From Bettongia penicillata ogilbyi (lineage: Eukaryota; Chordata; Mammalia; Diprotodontia; Potoroidae), in NCBI GenBank assembly GCA_023548195.1, contig JAJHZJ010000061.1, forward strand, positions 1,280,771-1,344,770: a DNA stretch of 64,000 bases, in the 5' to 3' direction. Positions 56,515 through 64,000 of the stretch are shown here, in pieces; position 1 is the stretch's first letter, and every line of letters starts with the position of its first letter. Position numbers and translations under genes: made by a program. A model generated the notes under the pieces. It was given only the letters and a program-made list of their open reading frames with translations, was not told where the DNA came from and searched no databases.

Positions 56515-57182
56515 TAACACAAGAATCAAGAGAAGCATGAAAAGGTAAACAGGAAAGAAAAATCATAAAGGACTTACTAAAGTTGAACTGTTTATAATCC
56601 TACATGGAAAGATAATATTTGTAACTCCTGAGACTTTTCTCACTATTTGGATAGTTGGAGAGATTATATACATATAGACAGAGGGCACGGGGCAAGTTGA
56701 ATAGGAAGGGATGATATCTAAAAAAACAAAGGGTGAGAGAGGAACATATTGAAAGGAGAAAGGGAGAAATCAAATAGGGAAAATTATCTCTCAAAAGAAG
56801 CAAGAAAAAGCTTTTTCAGTGGAGGGGAAAAGAGGAGAAGTAAGAAGGAAAAAGTGAAGCTTGCTCTCATCACATTTAGCTTAACGAGGGAATAACATGC
56901 ATACTCAATTTGGTATGAAAATCTATCTTATACCACATGAAAGTTAGGGGAGAATGGGATAAGTGGGTGGGGAATGATACAAAGGAGGGCAAAAGGGAGG
57001 AGGGGGTAATTAGAAATGAACACTTTTGGGGAGGTACAAGGTCAAAAGAGAATAGAATAATGGGGGGCAGGATAGGATGAAGGGAAATTTAGTTTTTTGC
57101 AACATGACTTTTATGGAACTTTGGCATAACTACATCTGTATAACTTATATTGAATTGCTTGCCTTCTCATTGGAGGTGGGTG
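56515..57182 (+). repeat. L1/HAL1 part after ORF1, sense
   Basis: It starts in the end of ORF1 ('gaagcatgaaaaggtaaac'), runs through the purine-rich spacer and finishes with 'attgaattgcttgccttct' and a G-rich run, which looks like the family's 3' end. There is no ORF2 in between, so it may come from an ORF1-only (HAL1) element. Confidence 0.55.
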
Positions 57183-57183
57183 G

Positions 57184-59015
57184 GGAGGGAGGAAGTCCCT
57201 TATGACTTTTCTTTGCTGTTTACTTTTTCATGCTTCTTCTCATTCTTGTGTTTTAAAGTCAAATTTTCTTTTCAACTTTGGTCTTTTCATCAAGAATGCT
57301 TGGAAGTCCTCTGTTTCATTGAAAGACCATATTTTCCCCTGAAGCATTATACTCAGTTTTGCTGGGTAGGTGATTCTTGGTTTTAGTCCTAGTTCCTTGG
57401 ACTTCTGGAATATCCTATTCCACGTCCTTCAATCCCTTAATGTAGAAGCTGCTAGATCTTGTGTTATCCTGATTTTATTTCCACAATACTGGAATTGTTT
57501 CTTTCTAGCTGCTTGCAATATTTTCTCCTTGACCTGGGAAGTCTGGAATTTGGCCACAATGTTCCTAGGAGTTTCTCTTTTTGGATCTCTTTCAGGCGGT
57601 GATCAGTGGATTCCTTGAATACTCATTTTGCCCTCTGGTTCTAGAATATCAGGGCAGTTTTCCTCGATAATTTCATGAAGGATGATGTCTAGGCTCTTTT
57701 TTTGATCATAACTTTCAGGTAGTCCCATAATTTTTAAATTGTCTCTCCTGCATCTATTTTCCAGGTCAGTTGTTTTTCCAATGAGATATTTCATGTTATC
57801 TTCCATTTTTTCATTCTTTTGGTTTTGTTCGGTGATTTCTTGGTTTCTCATAAAGTCATTAGCCTCCATCTGTTCCATTCTAATCTTGAGAGAACTATTT
57901 TCTTCAGTGAGCTTTTGAACCTCTTTTTCCATTTGGCTAATTCTGCTTTTGAAAGCATCCTTCTCCTCATTGGCTTTTTGAACCTCTTTTGCCAATTGAG
58001 TTAGCCTATTTTTCAAGGTGTTATTTTCTTCAGCATTTTTTTGGGTCTCCTTTACCAAGGTATTGACCTGTTTTTCATGCTTTTCTTGCATCTCTCTCAT
58101 TTCTCTTCCCAGTTTTTCCTCCACCTTTCTAACTTGATTTTCAAAATCCTTTTTGAGCTCTTCCATGGCCTGAGCGCACTGAATATTTATTTTGGATGTT
58201 TGGGATACAGAAGCCTTGACTTCTATGTCTTTCCCTAATGGTAAGTATTGTTCTTCCTCACCCAAAAGGATGGGAGGTGATATCTATTCACCAAGAAAGT
58301 AACCTTCTATGGTCTTATTTTTTTCCCTTTTCTGGGCATTTTCCCAGCTGGTTACTTGACTTCTGACTTTCTTCGCCACACCTGCCTCGCCTCCAGTTCC
58401 ACTCAGCTAGTGCTTGGGGGCTGAGATTCAAATGCTGCTTCCCAGCCTCAGGGCTTTTGGAGAGGGTGGGGCTGCTATTCAGTGTGAGATTAAGTTTAGG
58501 TGCTCAGGTGGGGGCAGGGCTGTCACATGGGGCTCAGTTCCCTCAGGAGGTTGATGGGGAGACCTTCAACAGTGGATCTGAGCTCTTGTGTGCTTTGGGA
58601 GCCCCTGTCTGCTGCTGCCTCCGCTGCTGCCTTCCGAGGGAGACTGGGTTATGGGGGCACCCCACTCCCCTCTCAGCAAGCAGAAAAGACCCTCTCACTG
58701 ACCTTTGGCACCTATGGGTGGAGGGACCTGCACTACCATTGGAGATTCTGTCCCTGAAGCCTGCTTGGATCTGCTCCCCTCAGTGCCATGTGGCCAAGAT
58801 CTGCTCTGGGTCTGGTGTGCAACGGACCTTTTGTGTTGGTTTTTCAGGGTTCTCTGGAACAGAAATCTCCTCCACTCCATTGTTGTGTGCCTTCTGCTGC
58901 TCCAGAATTTGTTGGGAGTTCTTCTTTACAGATATTTTATGGGCTGTGGGTTAGGAGCTAGCATATGTGTATCTTTCTACTCTGACACCTTGGCTCTGCC
59001 TCTCAATCTAGTTTT
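57184..59015 (-). mobile_element. L1/HAL1 5' half: 5' UTR and ORF1
   Basis: On the minus strand: GC-richer 5' UTR (59015-58266), then ORF1 (58265 to about 57230). It meets the plus-strand piece at 57182, and both share the last ~60 bp of ORF1. The 5' end seems complete. Confidence 0.7.
57603..58265 (-). CDS. L1 ORF1 protein, N-terminal 220 residues
   Basis: Open for 220 codons. After a short head comes a long coiled coil (about residues 30-145, heptads rich in Glu, Lys, Asn and Leu: MEELKKDFENQVRKVEEKL, KLTEENSSLKIRMEQME). Then comes the start of the RNA-recognition domain (ENRCRRDNLKIMGLPE, about 167-182). L1 ORF1p forms trimers on L1 RNA. A stop or shift after residue 220 cuts the domain; similarity goes on in another frame to about 57230. 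Also read as two or three short antisense frames, which are shadows. Confidence 0.75.
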   Translation of the reverse strand: MGEEEQYLPLGKDIEVKASVSQTSKINIQCAQAMEELKKDFENQVRKVEEKLGREMREMQEKHEKQVNTLVKETQKNAEENNTLKNRLTQLAKEVQKANEEKDAFKSRISQMEKEVQKLTEENSSLKIRMEQMEANDFMRNQEITEQNQKNEKMEDNMKYLIGKTTDLENRCRRDNLKIMGLPESYDQKKSLDIILHEIIEENCPDILEPEGKMSIQGIH

Positions 59016-59039
59016 TGATAAACCCAAAGATTCAAGCTT

Positions 59040-60660
59040 TTGTGGTTAGAGCTCACCATTTAACAAAAATTACTGGGGAAATGGGAAAACAGTTTGGCAG
59101 AAACTATGTACACTATGTAGTACACACTATGTACCAAGATAAAGTCAAAATGGTTTTAGACATACAGAATGATAAGTAAATTAGAGGAGCATGGAAAAAA
59201 TAATCTGTCAGATCTATGGATAAAGGAAGAGTTTATGACCAAACAAGAGAGAATATCACAGGAAGTATAATGAATAATTTTGATTATATGAAATTTTAAA
59301 ACTTTTGCACAAACAAAATATTCAGATAAAATTAGAAACTTGGGAACTGAGGGAAATTTTTACAGCAAGATTCTCTGATAAAGGTCTCATTTCTCAACTA
59401 TATAGGAAATTGAACCAAATTTTAAAAACTAAGACCTATTCCCCAGTTGACAAATATAAGGATATGAACATGCAGTTTTCAAAAGAAGAAATCAAAGCTA
59501 TGTTTGCCACATGAAAAAATTGTTTAAATCACTACTGATTAGAGAAATGCAAATTAAAACAACTTGAGATACCACCTCATACCTATTAGATTGGCTAACA
59601 TGACAAAAAACAAAAATGACAAATATTGGAAGGGATGTGGAAAAATCGAGATATATGGATTATTGGTGGAGTTGTGAACTAGTCCAGCCATTCTAGAGAA
59701 TAATTTGGAACTATGCCAAAGGGCTTTCAAACTGTACATACCCTTTGACCCAGCAATACCACTACTATATCTGTATCCCAGAGAGATAAAAGAAACTGGA
59801 AAAGAACCTGTATGTGTAAAATAATTATAGAAGCTCTTTTTGTGGTGGCAAAGAATTGGAAATTTACAGGATAGCCATCAATTGGGAAATGGTTGAACAG
59901 GTTGTGGTATATGATTGTGATGGAAGTTATTGTTCAGCCATTTTAGTCCTATCCAAGTATTTGTGACCTCAGTTGGCGTTTTCTTAACAAAGATACTGTA
60001 ATGGTTTGCCATTTCCTTCTCCAGCTCCTTTTATAGGTGACGAACTGAGGCAAACAGTTAAATGACAGGGTGACACAGCTAGTAAGTGTCTGAGGCCATA
60101 TCTGAAATAAGGAAAATGTCTTCCTGACTTCAGGCATGGCACTCTATTCATTGTGCTACCTAGCCGTCCATATGGAATGCTATTTTCCTATAAAAATGAG
60201 GAGCTGGATCGTTTCAGAAAAACCTGGGAAGACTTATATTAACCTATATATACAACTGCAAATTGTAGTGAGCAGAAACGAGAACATTGTTCACAGTAAC
60301 AGCAATGCTGGAAGAGTGATCAAATGTGAAAGACTTAGCTACTCTGATCATGACAATGATCCAAGACAATTTCAAAGGACCCAGGATGAAAAGATGTTAT
60401 CCTCATCTAGAGAGGGATTTGATAAATTCTGAATGCAGATTGAAGCATATGTTTTACTTTATTTTTCTTGTTTTTTAAATCCATTTTCTTTTGCAACATG
60501 ACTAATATGGAAATATTTTACATGACTTAACGTAGTTTTGGTATCAAATTGCATGCTTCCTCAAGGAGGGAGAAAGGATAAAGAGGCGGAACAAATTTGG
60601 AACTCAAAATGTTTAAAAGTGAATGTTAAAATTTTATATGTAATTGGGAAATATTTAACA
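59040..60660 (+). repeat. L1 ORF2 end and 3' UTR
   Basis: L1 ORF2 C-terminal region in sense with one 69-codon open piece (59305-59514; FTARFSDKGLISQLY), then 'tttgacccagcaatacc', 'aagctctttttgtggtgg' and the L1 tail near 60480-60620. It is split by a SINE at 59927. It may belong to another copy than the L1 at 51.8 kb. Confidence 0.75.
59927..60166 (-). repeat. tRNA-type SINE with BovB-like tail (Mar1-like)
   Basis: Minus-strand full-length copy inside the L1: antisense tail 'gttattgttcagcc' at the left, 'gtttgccatttccttctcc' and 'gacgaactgaggcaaac' in the centre, and the tRNA-like head ('tgtgctacctagccgtcc' antisense) at the right. Short 'atggaa' on both sides may be target copies. Confidence 0.75.
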
Positions 60661-60849
60661 AAATAAAAATATATTGAAAAGAGAAAAAAAGTAACTGAAG
60701 AATTCAGAGAAATATACTCAACCGTTACAAGAACACAAATGAAGAAAACACCAAAAAATAAACAGAAAAATTTCACTTACACATATAAATGCATGTATAT
60801 ATTTGTCTCTGGTGAAGAGAGGAGGAAATGAACCTTCCTTTCTTCTTTG

Positions 60850-61215
60850 TATTAGGTGGGATGATGGGATGGGACATTCAACTATGGGATGATGGATGGG
60901 ACATTCACTCTTGTGGTCTCACTGAAGATCTTTGGAATCAATTGAGAGACATGGGAGACATTAGCACGGGACCACCCAACATGGCATGCTCACATCAAAG
61001 AAGGTGCTATGCTTTATGAGCAAAGCAAAATTGCAGTAGCTCTAAAGAAATGTGAGGTACAAACTTAGAGACATCTGTACTCCCAATGTCCATGCAGACT
61101 ATTTGTGCCCGACCTGTGGTAGAGGCTTCCAAGCTCATTGATATTGGTCTGATCAGCCACAGTTGCATACACTAATTTGACTCTCCTCTTTGAGCATGAA
61201 GGACAACCACCAAAC
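60850..61215 (+). repeat. RTE-type LINE 3' end
   Basis: 'tgagcaaagcaaaattgc', 'tgcccgacctgtggtagag' (finger cysteines CPTCGRG) and 'ggtctgatcagccacag', then the tail 'cctctttgagcatgaagg'. A 2-bp shift breaks the finger. The left edge has two copies of 'gatgggacattcaact'-like sequence. Confidence 0.7.
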
Positions 61216-61895
61216 AATTCTAGCCTGGTATCTTCTCTTTGAAGAGGGCAGAGTCACTTTCAGCCCCCATCTTCCTAATCCTCCTCCTGGCAAGCGAAAG
61301 GGAGAGTGAAAAAGAGGATAGCGATAGCTGTTCTGCCTCCCTTCCGTGCTAGATGTGGTGGATAGCCCTTTTTAAATTCATTTTAAGTATTTGAATCAAT
61401 AGGGCAGATATGCTCTCAGGAACGGAAACTCAGTCATTTACCAGAAAGATCACTTAATTTGGAGTCAGAAGACCTATCTGACAGGCAAGCACTGCTCTCT
61501 GCCCTCCTCCCATCTGTGCGAGTACCAAGTACTCATACCAAGTATCAGTTGATCCCTAGATGAGTATACATTTGTTTACTTTGTATCTGGTGTTTAAGCT
61601 CCTTGTGGCTAGCACTTCCCCCTCTCCTTATCCCACCTGCACTGGCTGCCAGAGGAGATCAATTAACAAAAACTGGGGTCAGGGTTTGGGGAAAAGCAGG
61701 AGGCTGGACTGCATGAAATTGGTTTTTGGGCTACAGAAAGTGCTAATCTTAAGGAAACTGCCCAGCATGAAAGAAAAGCACGTTTGTTCATGCTAACAAC
61801 TAGGAAGGGCACGGTCTCGCTCCTGCTCCTTTCTTAAAGGTAAGTCCCTAGACCAAGGTCACCCCTAAAGAGGGGTGGGCAGAGAGGGGAGGAGC
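61216..61895. other. Intergenic, unassigned
   Basis: No clear feature. GC rises toward the CpG-rich block. Confidence 0.4.
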
Positions 61896-61899
61896 CCTC

Positions 61900-62850
61900 A
61901 GTAAAGGAGGGTCCTCAGGCATTTTTCGATATTGCCTCCAGAAGGCTCTAAGCCTGTCAAACGACGCCTGTGTTCGCCAATCATCGAGCCGAAAGGCGGG
62001 GCCGTATTGTTCTACCTCACAATCGGGGAAAGCTATCGAATACCCCGAGCCCAGAGCTCGCGGGCTCTTATCGCTTTCTCAGCCTTTGCGGGTGCTCTTG
62101 GGGACGTCGCGGGCGAGCCTGGCAGCCCTCGGGCATTTATCAGTGTGTCCGGAACCCCCCGTCCCTTCCGCCTACGGACCCCCTTGTCTGCCGCCCCTGT
62201 CCTACGCTTCCCATGGTCCCGGCTTGCGCTTCCTCGGAGGAGTTACCCTGGGGGGCTGGGGGGGCGGTGACTGCCGGGCATCTGGTCCCTCCTGCCAGGG
62301 CTGGGAGGGTCCCGGCTACGTGACTATGGAGGCTGGCGCTCGCCATAGTGACGGTGCCACCACAGGCTGGGGACTTCCCCAGACTTCACCCCACACTCAC
62401 CTTTCCAAATCGGCCCCTCAACCAAAAAGGTGCGACTGCCTAGTGAGCTCAAGTTATGGGGGAAGGAAGAGGGGACACCCTGTGCAATTGGACCACGGAC
62501 CGCCTTAGATTGGAGTTACTGGAGGAAACACGATTGAAGTGAGTTGGAAAGAAAGGGCCTGGCTCGAGTTCCGAGAGAGCCCCTGTGCCTCGGCGAGGGC
62601 TGTGGGGGCTGCAGGGCTCCCTTGCGCTTTATTATATTCCGAGGGAAAATGCTTCGGTGCACGTGCCTACGTGCTGCGTAAGCCCCTCCTATCGCCCCTC
62701 TCTTCCCATCCCCCCATCCCTGACTGATGGCAGAATCTGCAGAAAACCCTCGTCCGGATCCCCAAAGCGCCCTCCCTGCGGACCTTGAGAAATTCGCTTT
62801 ACCCGCTCTGGGACCCAGGTGTCCCTTCTGAAAAGGGAGAGCTCTAGACC
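61900..62850. promoter_or_regulatory. Second CpG-rich block, likely promoter of the next gene
   Basis: GC-rich with many CpGs after 14 kb of AT-rich repeats. A CCAAT box (61977-61981, in 'cgccaatcatcg') is followed 15 bp later by a GC box ('aggcggggcc'). In human the next gene on this side of SPART is CCDC169, on the same strand, close to the SPART end; this block may be its promoter. I found no coding exon here. Open frames of 110-140 codons in the block are the usual result of high GC and match nothing. Confidence 0.6.
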
Positions 62851-63300
62851 AAGAGGAACGTTAGGGTTCCCCACCAGCCTTCCGCCTTGTAACGCCTATG
62901 TGAATGTCTCCTTTCTAGCAAGGCAGGAGCAGGTTGAGGTGACCTGGGATGAAACCGACGAACGGAGCGTGTCCTTTGAATGTGGGCAGCATTTTCACTG
63001 TCCTGCATCTAATGGCCCAATTTTACACAGTTGTAACCTTGAACTGGGAGAATTTGGGAGGATTCATTCGCACCAAGGGAGATTCAACTGCCTATCTCAC
63101 ACAGCTGTAACTTTGTGTAGGGCACATTTCAGTACCTGTAACCACTGGGGGTTCCATGCTCAGTGTATACGTATGACCTGGAACTAATTTCCAGGACACA
63201 ATTATAATATCTAATAGTGCGAATTCAATACATGTCAACAGGGAACGGTATTCGTTATTCATTATTTTTACTAATCTTAATCGGGATCAGGATATAGATA
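62851..63300. other. Flank of the CpG-rich block
   Basis: No repeat recognised. Unique-looking sequence; may hold part of a first exon or intron of the next gene. Confidence 0.35.
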
Positions 63301-63319
63301 CCTATATCTCACATATATA

Positions 63320-63422
63320 TATAGTGGATATATATCCTATATAGAATATTTATATACACATTTTTATAAATATATATATATATATAATGTATGTATACAC
63401 ACACGTGTGTGTGTGTGTGTGT
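63320..63422. repeat. TA and TG microsatellites
   Basis: TA-rich 63320-63390 and (TG)10 at 63402-63422. Confidence 0.8.
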
Positions 63423-63429
63423 GAAGTAT

Positions 63430-64000
63430 ATATCCATGGGAACTGAGCTTTGAGGAACACCTACCATTAGTGGGCAAGATCTAGAAAAAGGTTCAGCAAA
63501 GGAGTAAAATACTACAAGAAAAGAAGCAGGCCAGAGGAGTGTCATGGAAACCCAGAAAGAAGGTGGTAATCAAGGAAAAGAGGGTGATGAAAAATGCCAA
63601 AGGCTGCAGAAAAGGTAAAGAAGGCTGCAGATTGAGGGAAAGGACATTAGATTTAGCAATTAAGAAGTCACTGGTAACTTTGGAGAGAGCAGTTTGGGTT
63701 GAATGACGAAGTTAGAAGCCAACAGTAGAGACTTAAGAAGAGAATGAGAGGAAAGGAAATAGAGTCACTGAATGTACACAGCCTTCTCAAGGAGAAAGAA
63801 AAGAGGCATAGGAAATGATAGCGGGGATGGATGGATTAAGTTGAGGGATTTTTGAAGACTGAGGGAAACAGGCATGTTTGTAGGCCGTAGCGAAGCAGCC
63901 AGTAGACAGGGAGAAAGGAAAAATGAATGATAGTGGGGATAATAGTGCCTGTAATGTAATGGAGAAGACAGTCTGGAATGGGGGGATCACATAGATGGGG
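63430..64000 (+). repeat. L2/L3-type fragment
   Basis: 'gccaaaggctgcagaaaagg', 'aagaagtcactggtaac' and 'gagacttaagaagagaat' belong to the same old repeat type as 44.5-45.2 kb. It runs off the window end. Confidence 0.45.

Noticed and set aside
58457..59049. 165- and 114-codon plus-strand frames
   Set aside because: They are antisense to the GC-richer L1/HAL1 5' UTR and overlap each other.
61932..62508. Open frames of 112-140 codons in the second CpG block
   Set aside because: Three overlapping frames are open at once, composition is Pro/Gly/Arg/Ser noise, and none matches CCDC169 or any protein I know.
1..64000. CRISPR arrays, operons, phage or bacterial defence genes
   Set aside because: The window is a vertebrate gene with introns and LINE/SINE repeats; no regularly spaced repeats or prokaryotic genes were seen.

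Overview
The window comes from a marsupial genome. It holds one complete protein-coding gene, SPART (also called SPG20, spartin), on the + strand. The evidence for a marsupial is the conserved spartin protein split over introns, together with interspersed repeats typical of metatherians: L1 and HAL1-like LINEs, an RTE-type LINE, a BovB fragment, tRNA-type SINEs with a BovB-like tail, SINEs with an RTE tail, and old L2, L3/CR1 and MIR-like copies. Repeat names were assigned from memory of the families, not by a search, and I cannot name the species.

Layout. 1-3.4 kb is repeats, ending in an AT-rich block. 3.48-4.88 kb is a CpG island with GC boxes, taken as the SPART promoter and 5' untranslated exon. 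The eight coding exons are at 9007-9783, 12757-12954, 21110-21271, 31391-31514, 38594-38788, 40563-40721, 40810-40900 and 46316-46559. Splice sites and phases agree and give 1950 nt, or 649 residues plus a stop. The protein has an N-terminal MIT domain, a PPAY motif and a C-terminal senescence domain. The 3' UTR probably ends just after an AATAAA at 47993, which is followed by a GU-rich stretch. From 48.4 to 61.8 kb is a dense nest of transposons. A second CpG-rich block at 61.9-62.85 kb looks like the promoter of the next gene; in human the gene on this side of SPART is CCDC169, on the same strand, but no exon of it is recognisable here.

The most interesting structures are in the repeats. 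An RTE copy at 13.57-14.84 kb carries an internal deletion that joins the start of its endonuclease in frame to its C-terminal C2H2 zinc finger. A second copy (27.4-29.1 kb) carries a different internal deletion. A third (53.36-54.96 kb) sits inside an L1 with a 13-bp target duplication and has an inverted 5' end. A BovB fragment lies in the same L1 with its own target duplication. Two similar ~1-kb L1 ends lie in direct orientation on either side of SPART exon 6, whose loss would be in frame. A 5'-truncated processed pseudogene of LUC7L2 lies in intron 5. I found no prokaryote-type defence system, CRISPR array, rRNA or tRNA gene.
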